DNA from: Planococcus citri
Taxonomy: Eukaryota; Arthropoda; Insecta; Hemiptera; Pseudococcidae
Reading direction: 5' to 3'
Length of the DNA stretch: 64,000 nt
NCBI RefSeq assembly: GCF_950023065.1
Contig: NC_088677.1
Span: 82,981,469 to 83,045,468 of the forward strand
This document shows, piece by piece, positions 10,978 through 21,640 of this stretch. How positions within the stretch are numbered: the first letter of the stretch is position 1; every line of letters starts with the position of its first letter. The notes beneath the pieces are model-generated. The model made no database searches. It was not told the DNA's origin and worked only from the letters and a program-made list of their open reading frames with translations. Position numbers and translations under genes: made by a program.

Positions 10978-11160
10978 ACTGGGCCCATAACCTGTTAAAA
11001 CGAGAGACTATTGACGACTAAAATGAAACGTTTATTCAAATGTATAGGTAGGTACAAGATATTCGTTGAGAGGGAGTTCACATATACAGAAATGTCACTT
11101 AAGCATATTCATATCTATCAGTATAACATCGCAATAGTACAGTGAACATTTTGTCTAATC
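10978..11160 (-). mobile_element. Copia primer-binding site and probable 5' LTR remnant, minus orientation
   Basis: Read on the minus strand, positions 10996-10978 give AACAGGTTATGGGCCCAGT. Drosophila copia uses a primer-binding sequence of this kind, primed by an internal half of initiator tRNA-Met. DNA just upstream on the minus strand (11160-10997) would be the end of the 5' LTR; it contains AATAAA (AATAAACGTTTC near 11030). This orients the parent copia on the minus strand, the same as its RT at 8000-9845. The stretch at 9846-10965 is then the inverted part. The LTR start is not defined. Confidence 0.72.
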
Positions 11161-11164
11161 AACA

Positions 11165-12707
11165 AAAACTTGAAATAATGTATCGTAGGGGGGTGGGGGG
11201 TGAAATGGCAATTTTGAAAAAAACAACTATCAATGAGTAGGATATCGTTTTCATATGATTCGATACCGCTGAGCACGAATATGACCTCAGATTTTTTGCT
11301 ACACTCACCTACCCCTCTCCAGAGCCCCTCAGCCCCCTCAATTTTCACGATTTCCGAAATATAGTTATTTTGATGATGTTGGTGTCGTTTTCATATGATT
11401 CGATACCGCTGAGCACGAATATGACCTCAGATTTTCTGCTACAATCACCTACCCCTCTCCAGAGTCCTTCAGCCCCCTCATTTTTCACGATTTTCGAAAG
11501 AAAATGACGATTACAACTATTCCAGCGACGAATGTTATACCACAGATGATGACATTAGTGATGATGACGATTAAGTGAATCACAAATTAACATTCTTTAC
11601 TTTTTTTTATAAGTATTTCGTTACCATATTTTTTTCTCGTGATTTTTTATGTAGGTAGTCATTGAATTATAAAATACATACTCATACATACTCAAGTTAC
11701 AGTTATCATGAATAATTATTATGCCACATATGCTCCGCATACCTATACAGTCCAGTACACATACCGATTGTTAAGTTTTCTGCGTGGAAAAAAATTGAAG
11801 GGTCCGCCCCCCTCGAGGGGGAGCCATGTGCTGTAGCTCATTCTACGAGAAATTTTATGTACAATAACAATGAACTTATGTAATTTTCCCATAGCAATGA
11901 AACCAACATCATCAAAATAACTATATTTCGAAAATCGTGAAAATTGAGGGGGCTGAGGGGCTCTGGAGAGGGGTAGGTGAGTGTAGCAAAAAATCGGAGG
12001 TCATATTCGTGCTCAGCGGTGTCGAATCATATGAAAACGACACCAACATCATCAAAATAACTATATTTCGGAAATCGTGAAAATTGAGGGGGCTGAGGGG
12101 CTCTGGAGAGGGGTAGGTGAGTGTAGCAAAAAATCGGAGGTCATATTCGTGCTCAGCGGTGTCGAAGCATATGAAAACGACACCAACATCATCAAAATAA
12201 CTATATTTCGAAAATCGTGAAAATTGAGGGGGCTGAGGGGCTCTGGACAGGGGTAGGTGAGTGTAGCAAAAAATCGGAGGTCATATTCGTGCTCAGCGGT
12301 GTCGAATCATATGAAAACGACACCAACATCATCAAAATAACTATATGTGACGCGGCATACGAAAAGGTTACCCCGACCAAAAAATGAATTTTTTTTTCAT
12401 TTGCTATTTTCATGTAAAATTGACAGTAGAACACTTAAAACGCATTTTTATCGAAAACTACTTTTTTGATTTTTTTGCTTGGGGTAACCTTTTCGTATGC
12501 CGCGTCACATATTTCGAAAATCGTGAAAATTGAGGGGGCTGAGGGGCTCTGGAGAGGGGTAGGTGAGTGTAGCAAAAAATCTGAGGTCATATTCGTGCTC
12601 AGCGGTATCGAATCATATGAAAACGATATCCTACTCATTGATAGTTGTTTTTTTCAAAATTGCCATTTCACCCCCCACCCCCCTACGATACATTATTTCA
12701 AGTTTTT
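11165..12707. repeat. Palindromic repeat cluster built from 140-bp units
   Basis: The outer ends (11165 onward and 12707 backward) are reverse complements. The right arm holds direct copies of a 140-bp unit; their AAATTGAGGGGGCTGAGGGG block begins at 11941, 12081, 12221 and 12527. The last interval is lengthened by a 164-bp insertion plus a 2-bp duplication. The left arm (about 11240-11500) holds two inverted copies. Between the arms (about 11505-11900) is single-copy DNA with an acidic coding remnant near 11530-11572. Short ORFs here are only repeats read in frame. Confidence 0.9.
12346..12509. mobile_element. 164-bp TA-target MITE (Tc1/mariner-like) inside a 140-bp repeat unit
   Basis: The element has terminal inverted repeats of about 29 bp beginning TGTGACGCGGCATACGAAAA. 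It is flanked by TA at 12344-12345 and 12510-12511. Comparison with the sister units shows the uninterrupted target CTATATTTCG, so the TA is a target-site duplication. It has no coding capacity. TA duplication is the hallmark of Tc1/mariner transposases, which would act in trans. Confidence 0.9.
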
Positions 12708-13090
12708 ACCACGGCGCACCAAAGCAAAAATTTCTAATATAGTATATGATGTTTGGGGGCCAAAAATACATCCAAAAAACGTGTTTACAAAATTTTACCT
12801 CGCAATCTTGATTGTTAATAGGCCTAAAAAAATGAAAAAAACGCCATTTTGGGTGGTAAATATGAGGGGAGGGGGTTGAAAATTTTTGTGGGGTTACCTA
12901 TCAAGCATATACATAACCTCCAGAAAAATTTTCAAAATCGGTTGAAATGGGGCTGAGGAAAGTGATACTAAAATTTCAAAAAAGGAGGGTTCCGCAAAAA
13001 GGGGAGGGGGTGTGGATCTAAAATTTTTTGCGCGGAGGTTTCTCTATGGTACCCACTTTTCATGCTAATATCAACTCGAACGCTGTCGGG
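12708..13090. repeat. Dispersed repeat family, copy 1
   Basis: This stretch aligns with 40640-40985 in the same orientation. Shared blocks include CAAAAATAC.TCCAAAAA.CGTGTTT, TACCTCG.AAT.TT, CGCCATTTTG/CACCATTTTG, GAGGGAGG/GAGGGGAGG, ATGGGGCTGA, GGGTGTGGAT/GGGCTGTGGAT and ATGGTACCCACTT. The copies are clearly diverged. Neither end is sharp enough to assign a class, and the homopolymer-rich blocks are non-coding. Confidence 0.75.
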
Positions 13091-13429
13091 GACCATTTCA
13101 CCCCTCTTAGGCGCCTATAGACGTTTTGTATTTTTCAGGGAACCCCCCTTTTTTGAATGGTTGTGGTTCCAACCCCCTTGAGGGTAGAAGAAAAGTTGAT
13201 ATGTCACTAGATCGGAAATTTGACGTAGATTCTTGTGTCTAACCTCATTTTTCGCTAAAATGCAATGCGGGGGAGAAAATTGCAAAAAACTGGTTTTGGG
13301 GGGCTTAGATCCACAATAGGGGAGAAAGCTCACCAGGGACGACCGGGGACTCATCGGATTCGTGTTCAGCACCAAAAAATGGACCTGTATACCAAAATTC
13401 TGCTTTCTACCTCACTTTTCCCAATGGAA
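13091..13429. other. Non-coding repeat-derived stretch
   Basis: I see no gene. G-rich and C-rich runs (such as ACCCCCTTGAGGG and GGGGGGCTTAG) resemble the neighbouring repeat families, but I could not match this stretch to a second copy in the window. Confidence 0.4.
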
Positions 13430-13589
13430 TGTTATTTTTCCTGGACTATTCGTCAAAAAATACTTTTACCAACGCACGGTAGTAGGTAACTATTTTAGCG
13501 ACATTATTTTGATTTATAAATGAGTGAAATTCGACTGTTTCTAATTCAATTAAGAGAATACATACATCAATGAATATCGCGGTACTTAA
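13430..13589 (-). other. Gene A intron remnant homologous to the start of gene B intron 1
   Basis: The sequence around GTGAAATTCGACTGTTT at about 13525 and on to CGCGGTAC matches the DNA at about 52250-52375, just inside the donor of gene B. The match resumes at 15647 after the foldback element. Gene A therefore once shared, and may still share, the B-type intron after its large exon. Left of about 13430 the similarity is lost in repeats. Confidence 0.75.
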
Positions 13590-15642
13590 CCCTTAAACAC
13601 CCAGGCTAATCCTGAGATGTTGTGTGAAAATGCTTTCAATTTCCTGAATTAGATCATCACAAGCATCACATTAACCCACAGTTTGCCCCCCAGCCCCTTA
13701 AAGCCATTTCATAAAAGCCGTACCGATTTATTCAATTTTCCTTGAAAACCGAGAAAGCAAAAACCGCAATGAGGTCAATCATGGAACTGAATGATATAGT
13801 ATCATTAGGTGTACTGAATGAGTGAAAGCATATCCCCAAAGAACACCCCACCCCTTTTTGGGGGGCAAATTTTCAAAAAAGTTTGGATAAAAAAATTGAA
13901 CCCATGCTCCATTTTTGGATAAACATATTGATGGTAGACCCTTCACAAAATGAAATCATGAAAGGTGTGAAAATGGTGGACCAGAGCGATTTTTTAAAAA
14001 TTTGATATGCTTGTCTCGAAATAAAACCCCAAAAAACAGAGCATGAATACGCAGAGTACATAATATGGGAAATATTATCAAGTAGGCTTGAAATGTCAGA
14101 AACAAGAATTGAAAGGAACACAGATGCTTTTAACAGCACATATGTTCAGATAATCTACAATCCACCCATCAAATCTGTTTATCACACCTTGGATATTCTT
14201 TCTCAATATTTGTCACCAAATAGTTACATCCTACAAAGGTTAGCAGTACAATTGTTTTTCTGCAGAAATATCGAAATAGGTTTATCTACCACTTTGACAA
14301 GCTTTACACAGTCGAATTGCAGCACTCCCTGGCATTTCATAATATTCAAGCATTCTTGAAGAAGTCACTATCCCTCCTCGATCATTGATAGTGTAGTTCA
14401 ACATCATGAAATATCATGATTGGAAACAACGAATTCTGCTCAAGCAATTTTCATGATGTAGAACTTCACTATCTATGATTGAGGAGAGATAGCGACCTCT
14501 TCATGAATGCTTCAACATTATGAAATGCCAGAGACAGCTGTAATTTGACAGCATAAAGCTTTTCAAAGTGGTAGATAAGCCTATTTCGATACTTCTGCAG
14601 AAAAACAATCGTACCACTAACCTTTGCGGGATGTAACTATTTGTTGACAAATATCGAGAAAGAATATCAACTTCAGCAGGAATTTCTCAAAACATTCAAA
14701 AGTTCAGAGTTGTGGTTGAACAACAGTTGAAAGCTTTTTACTGAATCTCAAATCCCCTGAATCCTGTAGTCATAAGCTAGGCACAATCTCATGATTGTAA
14801 ACGATGACTTCTGCTCGTGCAATTTTCATGATGTAGAACTACATTATCTATGATCGAGGAGGGATAGTGACTCCTTCATGAATGCTTGAACATTATGAAA
14901 TGCCGGGGAGTGCTGCAATTTGACTGTGTAAAGCTTTTCAAAGTGGTAGATAAACGTATTTGATATTTCTGCAGAAAAACAATTGTACTGCTAATCTTTG
15001 TAGGATGTAACTATTTGGTGACAAATATCGAGAAAGAATATCCACATAGTGATAAACAGATTTGATGGGTGGATTGTAGATTATCTGAACTTATGTGCTG
15101 TTAAAAGCATCTGTGTTCCTTTCAATTCTTGTTTCTGACATTTCAAGCCTACTTGATAATATTTCCCATATTATGTACTCTGCGTATTCATGCTCTGTTT
15201 TTTGGGGTTTTATTTCGAGACAAGCATATCAAATTTTTAAAAAATCGCTCTGGTCCACCATTTTCACACCTTTCATGATTTCATTTTGTGAAGGGTCTAC
15301 CATCAATATGTTTATCCAAAAATGGAGCATGGGTTCAATTTTTTTATCCAAACTTTTTTGAAAATTTGCCCCCCAAAAAGGGGGGGTGTTCTTTGGGGAT
15401 ATGCTTTCACTCATTCAGTACACCTAATGATACTATATCATTCAGTTCCATGATTGACCTCATTGGGGTTTTTGCTTTCTCGGTTTTCAAAGAAAATTGA
15501 ATAAATCGGTACAGCTTTTACGAGATGGCTTTAAGGGGCTGGGGGGCAAACTGTGGGTTAATGTGATGCTTGTGATGATCTAATTCAGGAAATTGAAAGC
15601 ATTTTCACACAACATCTCAGGATTAGCCTGGGTGTTTAAGGG
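13590..15642. mobile_element. 2053-bp piggyBac-like non-autonomous foldback element with TTAA duplication
   Basis: Terminal inverted repeats start CCCTTAAACACCCAGGCTAA and extend for about 750-850 bp on each side (13590 to about 14430; about 14810 to 15642). TTAA flanks both ends (13586-13589 and 15643-15646). TTAA duplication and CCC-starting termini are typical of piggyBac-class elements. The centre holds an extra partial copy (about 14445-14690) in the same orientation as the right arm. Identical 88-residue ORFs appear once in each arm and are repeat shadows; no transposase is present. The element sits in gene A intron 1, 36 bases past the splice donor. Confidence 0.93.
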
Positions 15643-15675
15643 TTAATGAAACGAACATGCTGTGAAAAAGTACAT

Positions 15676-15684
15676 ACTTACCAT
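15676..15684 (-). promoter_or_regulatory. Splice donor of gene A large exon
   Basis: On the minus strand the codon ATG is followed by GTAAGTATG, a near-consensus donor. The exon ends at 15682 in phase 0, the same place and phase as in gene B. Reading past it gives only a short non-conserved tail and a stop at 15643, made partly by the TTAA of the foldback element. Confidence 0.87.
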
Positions 15685-18390
15685 TATGTTTGATTCATTT
15701 TCATCCAGTTCAATTTCATTCTCGATCACCACTCGCTTAACCCACTGTGACATGGCTATCATTTCCATACCCATTTTATTGAGTTGCCGTTGCATATTCT
15801 GCGACCTTTTAGCGAAATTTCTACAATAAATGAAGAATATTGCGACTGTAACAAGTGTTACTGTCGTTATGATAATAATGATCCAATAGATGTTGTCTGT
15901 TAACCAACTCGATTGGTTTTTAATAACAAATGGCACATTTAAGCACTCCTCTCTGTCATTTAACCAATGATTATTGATGTCAGATTCTACATCCGAGCCG
16001 TTGTTGTATTTACATTCTCCTGTTTTTGAATTCCACATGCATTCGTAATTTTTATCCAGACACTTTGCGCACTGATTGTCCATGTTGGCGCATTTATATA
16101 AAATAATACGTTGATCGTCATGGTTTTCAAGTGGTATTGATCCATTCCATAAAATAGACCATTTGGCAGTTATGCTAGATTTTGGAGTAGCGTATGTAAA
16201 TATTGTTTCACATTCGATATTGCCTTCATAAATATTTTTCTCAAAATACAGATCGATATAGTGTAGGATTATTCCTGATGCTATGGTTTTGTTTTCCTCA
16301 GTGTCAAATTCGCATGTAAATGTCTCGTTAATTAATATTTTTGGGATTCTAAATCTTGCGACGATTCTTTCTTTCTTTCCAGTGTCGGCACGTTTGTACC
16401 AATGTGTTCCCTGTTTTATTTTATAAAAAGTTGGGCAGTTGAATTCTCGCAATTTTTTTTTTAGTACTGGAAAATCGGATACATTGAAACTATCACCTAG
16501 TATTGTATCATCGTTTCGCTGATTCGGCTCATCTGCACACTTGTGTTCATTTATATGCCAGTTGCATGGAGTAGACCTTACACATTGTAAACACGATTTA
16601 TATGTGCTACAATCGATGAATTCCACCTCGATTTTTTGAAATTCTGGGAAAAGGTTTGTTTGTACTGATAACTGAGCTTCTATAGAGTGTTTATTAATGG
16701 GCGTTGGAGGCAGATCTTTTGCATTTGGCGTTGGACAGTTGATTTGATGTTTATTATTTACACTTGTAGTATTTATTGTAGCGTTGTTGAATCTGAAGGA
16801 GCATAATATTGTGTGATCGTTGAACGGGTGTGAATTCAATAGATTGAAACTTACATTCCATTCTGCTTTCCTTGGGAATTCATTTCTTGGACTTGAAGAC
16901 GTGTTTATATATTTATCGACGTCATACGAGATCCAATTGATGCGGTTTTTATCGTAATGACATTGTGATTTCAAGCAGCATCTATTACTAAGGAAACACC
17001 ATCCACAATAAGGATCTTTTGCACTTAAACATGAATATGATGTGTTGTATTCGTCACAATTGTGAATTTTGATTTTGGCTAGTTTCCAGTAATTCCTTAT
17101 GTATAAGAAGTTCATTGTAGAATCAAACAGCATACTAGAATAAATGAAAGGAAAAGGATATAGTTTCTGATCCATGATGGTGATATCCGCATAAATATTT
17201 GCCGTATAGGCATAAGATGAATTGAGTCTTATTGATATCTTCAGTAGATGGCCTTCTTCTGTTCCAATGAACAAGACTATGTGGTTATTTATTGAGTCGA
17301 CTGCCATGGCTTTCACATGAGTAATACCTACGTGATCTAATATGATTTCTCCATTCAACACCTTACGTTTTTGAATTGTGGGGTGTATATTACTCATGTT
17401 GTATGCACATACTCTGAAACTGTCTTTACTTCTCATCATACTATTGTCAAACACATCAGCCACAGTAAACAATATTTCCCCTTCTATCTCATGTGAATCT
17501 ATTTGCAAGTCGTATGCTGATTTGTGTTGGAAGAAGTAGGCTTGTTGGAGCTGCATAGAATTATTCTGGGGCTCATTTTTCAGAGTCCCGCAAATTAAGG
17601 GAACGTCATCAAACTGATAGTTTTGACCGTCATGCCTTATTTCAATTAGGTTTAGCCCGTCTTCTTTTAAGACCTTCGAATTAATAGCTTGCTGACTGAA
17701 CAAGAACCCTTCGGTAAGAAAATAGTTGGAATCTCCCGAATTGAAACCGTAAATGAATTTACTATACATTGGGTGGTATTTCATAATAATTTGGTTGCCA
17801 TATGATAGAAAGCGTTCTCGGTCTAGGTGTCGAATAGTTACTATTGGAGTTATTCCAAATAAGCGAAAGCCACAATACAGTGCGGATGAGTTCTGTATTA
17901 AACTAGGAGCTATGAAAGATACAGGTTCCATTTCAGACGAAACATATTCGGTTGTGTTTGCCATTATTTCTGAAATATTACGGATATTATGAGCACGGCA
18001 TTCCTCTAGGAGCCTGTTATTGTGGCGACAAACATGGCACGATATGAGTTGTTGGTTTTGATAATCTAGTTCGAGCAAGGTGCTTCGACAATCATCCCAA
18101 TTATGTTTCGATGTATATGAACAATTGTCAGAGTTACAATTTGAAGAATTGAATTCCATTAAAGTATACTTGATTTGTAATTTCAGATCTGCTGATAATT
18201 GATAGATGTGGTTATCTGAACCTACATATACCCATCCTCCAATTTTATCTACTGCCAAATTATCGAAGGATTGTTCCTCTTGGAAAAATTCCGAAACTAT
18301 TTCACTCGAGTTTGCATTACAGTGTTTCATTCTCATGCTAAACGTAAGCGTGTACACGATTAATGTGAGAAATAAGTTATGGAAATGCAT
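15682..18390 (-). CDS. Gene A: plexin-like ectodomain receptor, large exon (Sema-PSI-TM)
   Basis: ATG at 18390 opens a 903-codon exon. It encodes a signal peptide (residues about 1-27), a Sema beta-propeller (about 40-440), PSI 1 (about 447-480, with CLSAKDPYCGWC) and an IPT-like segment. PSI 2 follows (about 590-620, CxxC...CNWH), then a second IPT-like segment and PSI 3 (about 767-792). A transmembrane helix lies at about 828-851 and a juxtamembrane segment with QWVKRVVIENE continues to the phase-0 donor. Many NxS/T sites fit an extracellular glycoprotein. It is a close paralog of gene B and presumably had the same kinase exons, but none is visible downstream as far as position 1. It could be a receptor with a very long intron, or one that has lost its kinase and would encode a membrane-anchored decoy. 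Confidence 0.88.
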
Positions 18391-18545
18391 TATGGTAAAT
18401 TAATGTTTCCGGTATATTTTATGTCTATCTTGATTTTTTTCCGAATTCGCTTTCATTCGGTCAATGGGTTATTCCTGTTTCTCTAATGATCATGTTTGAA
18501 ATAAGGTATCTGAAATCATACGAAGATGAAAAATTACTGATGGTT
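18391..18545 (-). promoter_or_regulatory. Gene A 5' flank shared with gene B
   Basis: The 150 bases upstream of the gene A ATG align with those upstream of gene B (55136-55285). Blocks include TGTTTCCGGTAT, GCTTTCATTC.GTCAAT and ATATCTGAAATC/GTATCTGAAATC (plus-strand reading). Shared sequence ends near 18545, where the gypsy Y region begins, so gene A may have lost more distal control DNA. No TATA box is convincing. Confidence 0.6.
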
Positions 18546-19081
18546 GAATTATCCCGGGAACGCCCCTCAGTTTTATATATGTACTTAAAGTTGGATGTAC
18601 GAAATTAGCTCGCTGCGTTTCAGTTAATAAAATGACCATATGAAGTGGTTTTCTGATAGGTACTGTAGTAAATATATTTACGTTTCATATGGTGGTAGCC
18701 CTGCTACCATCCCTATATGCTAGGTTAGATTTACGTAGGCGAATGCCTACACCTTTCAGTGTTGTTGTAGATTGTAGATGTATTGATACAGTAATACAGA
18801 CTTCGCAAATACGACTTATTTATTTATTTCAATCAGAAGTGGGATTCACCCCCAAATACCCATGGGGTGATTTTTTTTTCTCGTTTTTCAAAAAAAAAAA
18901 ATCAATTTTGAGTAACAATCGATAATTTTATTTTGAATCGAAGTTTACATGGTGGTCGCCGTTTTCGACCTCAGCAGTGATTTTCGATCGCCGTTTCGAT
19001 CGCCGTAATTTTGGGTTGCCGTTTTTCAACCCTGTTTGTGTTGGGTCACCATTTTTGACCATTCGCTATTCAATCATCATC
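18546..19081 (+). other. 5' region of gypsy element Y (probable LTR and leader)
   Basis: No gene is seen. The DNA lies between the gene A flank and the Y gag start. It ends with repeats of the type GGTCGCCGTTTTCGACC near 18951-18972, which may form the leader. TTTACA followed by TGG near 18945-18951 would fit an LTR end and primer-binding site. With no second LTR available, this is only a suggestion. Confidence 0.35.
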
Positions 19082-19699
19082 ATGGTTGTTAAAACAAGAA
19101 GAAATCGTCAACCAAATCCAATTCCGTCTCCAGTGGTCAGAAGAAATCGTCAACCAGACCCAACTCCACCTCCAGTGGTCAATCCCCTCATGGCAAACCT
19201 TATGGAAATGATGAATCGACGAGAAGAACGCTTTCTTGCTGTGCTTGAGAGGATGTCATTAGGACCTAATGTCGCTCCAGTAAGTCCGCCTCAACCAATA
19301 ATCCCCGAAATAATTCGTGATATACCAGATTTTGATGGTGAACAAAGTGCCATTGAAGCGATTGATTGGCTCGAAGGTTTAGAGTCTTTTGCTGCGTTGC
19401 ACCAATGGACTGATCTCGTTAAAATTGAAGCTGCTAAAAGGCAGTGTGTAAAAGCTGCCAAAAGCTGGTTTATGGCCAATCAGACACAGTTTTTGACATG
19501 GGGTGCATTTGTAACAAAATTTAAGGCATCTTTTGCCGCAGACCACAGCCGTTCTTCAAAATTTCGGAGAATGGAAAATCATGTTCAGAAAAAGGTAGAA
19601 ACAGTTTTTGCCTACATATAGGTACATGATAAAATTTTATTATGCCGAAGTCTTGATCTATCATTTTCCGACACCAAAAAAGAGATTGCAATTGGAACA
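19082..19699 (+). pseudogene. gag: Gypsy element Y Gag, 5' part, interrupted by element X
   Basis: ATG at 19082 opens a Gag-like frame. It has a basic Arg/Pro-rich N-terminus and a capsid-type block (IPDFDGEQSAIEAIDWLEGL ... WFMANQTQFLTWGAFVTKF). An in-frame TAG at about 19619 sits in an extra six bases, TAGGTA, a short motif common throughout this DNA. Gag-like sequence continues in the same frame afterwards, so the stop looks like a small insertion. At 19700 the frame is cut by the LTR of element X and resumes in frame at 39034 after the 4-base duplication AACA. Confidence 0.82.
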
Positions 19700-20596
19700 T
19701 GTGAGGGGACATATGCCTTGCAACGCTTAGGTGTTGCCACATATCATATATCTCTCCGCGTCTATGTGTAAGATTACTCCTACAAGAAGATGTTCCTACT
19801 TATATCAGTGGGAGAGACTTCCCCTCCGACTTAGCGAGATGCCAGCATCGAGCCTCGGAGAATCGGTAGCTCTCGCCACTTATATTAGAACCAAGGAAGC
19901 CGAAACTCCTCTCTCTAATATCAGTCCAGTCGTGTGGGTATTATCCGGTTAACCCAGCTCGACTCATTTGTTAAAGTGTATTTTTGTTGTTAATAAGTAT
20001 TTATTTCGATTTAATTGCTAATACTACCCCTGGGTTATTTAACAATCGTTAATCGTTAAATATTCGTCGTGTTTCGTATGCTCTTTATCTACTCTTGCTA
20101 AGGTAAAGTCATCTCCGCGTTTATATTAACACCAACAATGGTCGTAAGTATTCATCTTCTTCCATAATAATATGTTATATATGAATTTATTTACCTGTTA
20201 TTATTAAGATACAATTAGTTAGCTTTACCAACTAATTGTGGCGTAATTATAAGGTGTGTATTTCAATTATATCGAATACACGGAGTCTAATCATAGGTGT
20301 TATTGTTCTTATTATGTGTTTATCTAGGCGCTCAATAAATGTAGATAGGCAAATAGTAGGTACTTCGACCCCTTAGGTTAGGCTAATACACCCCTATGAT
20401 AGGTCCTCGGACAGATCATAGACGGATTTATGTAAGCATTGATCAGATTGATGGTATTTGGCTAAAGCTATCCAGGCATATATACTTTACATCAGGTTCT
20501 AAGACTTTACATCGGCACCCTAGGGTTAATATATATCGTTAGGTGTTTATTATTGTCTTACACTACTAAGCCATTAGTCTCGTTAATGTCTCTACA
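19700..20596 (+). repeat. Element X 5' LTR
   Basis: It is 897 bp long, and I found no difference from the copy at 38137-39033, which indicates a very recent insertion. It contains a hairpin near 19894-19925 (TATTAGA ... TCTAATA) enclosing AGGAAGCCGAAACTCCT. That inner sequence recurs in the element interior near 27722-27738. An ATG followed by a strong splice donor lies at 20138-20149. Confidence 0.95.
20138..20149 (+). promoter_or_regulatory. Candidate splice donor with leader ATG in the X LTR
   Basis: ATGGTC is followed by GTAAGT (20144-20149), a strong donor. With the acceptor at 31161-31162 it could make a spliced subgenomic RNA for the RING ORF, as env-like genes are expressed in other LTR elements. 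No transcript evidence is available here. Confidence 0.45.
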
Positions 20597-20597
20597 T

Positions 20598-20615
20598 TGG
20601 CGCCCGGACGTGGTC
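20598..20615 (+). promoter_or_regulatory. Element X primer-binding site
   Basis: TGGCGCCCGGACGTGG starts one base after the 5' LTR. The first eight bases match those used by tRNA-Lys-primed elements; the rest departs from the forms I know. The position is right for minus-strand priming. The tRNA identity is uncertain. Confidence 0.65.
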
Positions 20616-21164
20616 CTCTCTATGTCTCAAATTTCTCGAAATTTGCGTCATAATTAGGATCTCAACCCTGCCTTAATATTTTTGAAACATCTTTTTTTTT
20701 GCGAAGATCGGACGAAAATATTAAGCTCAAAAATAGCGAATAGACTTCTCGTTATCCTGACGATCAACGAGAATCTATTCATGTAGGATTTTCATCTCTG
20801 AAAAATTCGGAAAATTTCAAGGTACTTGGCGAATTTTTTCGAAAATTCGTCAATAAATTGAACTTTCGGAATTCTCCAAAGTTTTAGTATTCGTCGAAAA
20901 ATTCTCTATTTTCACGAGAAGCGCACGCGAATACTAAAATTCCACAGGTGTTGTTCATATTTTCAGTTGTTGCGTCAATTTTACATTGTTCCGACAACCT
21001 CGAAAATTTGAGCAACTTTGGTATTTTTTGTGTGTTTTTCTTACACGAAATTCCGCAAAAAATATCAAAAATACCACAGGCGCTAGAAGTAGGTATTTTT
21101 TCATACCGAAATCTAGTGATAGAATTCAGACTGAAAATTAGGACCTTTTTAGTTGTTCGAATTT

Positions 21165-21640
21165 CCGGATTATAAGTGAATTTATTTCAGTATCTGCTTT
21201 GTCAGAGACTATGCTGAGTAAATTCGCCGTAATCCGGACTTTTGAACAAAATTTACCTATAGGGAACTCCATAATGTTAAAATTTTCATGATTACACGAA
21301 TTTTCATGCAAATTCGTTGTAATCGGAAAATTTAGGTATCTCCTTATTTGTTTAGATTTTCGAGTTATGACGTGAGTTTATTTCAGTATCTGCTTGTCAG
21401 AGACTATGCTGGGTAAACTTGCCGTAACTCGGATTTTTAAACAAAGCCTAACATTTGGATCTTTATGTTGCTCAGATTTTCTCATTACATGAATTTTTTA
21501 GTGCAAGTTCATTGTGATTGAAGAATTTGAACATCTAACTATTTGTCTAGATTTTCGAATTGTGACGTGAATTTATTTCAGTATCTGCTTGTCAGAGACT
21601 AAGCTGGGTAAATTCACCGCAGTTCGAACGTCTAAACAAA
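21165..21640 (+). repeat. Three 195-bp leader units with covarying stems and a constant loop
   Basis: TTTATTTCAGTATCTGCTT followed by GTCAGAGACTA occurs at 21181, 21377 and 21572. Each copy is enclosed by inverted arms whose sequence differs between copies while pairing is kept: GGATTA/TAATCC, GAGTTA/TAACTC and GAATTG/CAGTTC (outer). The inner arms GTGAATTTA/TAAATTCGC, GTGAGTTTA/TAAACTTGC and GTGAATTTA/TAAATTCAC behave the same way. A second hairpin in the linker also covaries (GATTACACGAATT ... and CATTACATGAATT ...). The pattern indicates selection on RNA folding. Confidence 0.82.

Noticed and set aside
12466..12879. 137-codon ORF in the repeat cluster
   Set aside because: It is made of the 140-bp unit, part of the MITE and the dispersed repeat; related ORFs occur in other copies on both strands.
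13873..14139. 88-codon ORF also present at 15095-15361
   Set aside because: Both are the two arms of the foldback element read in frame; there is no domain and no coding signature.
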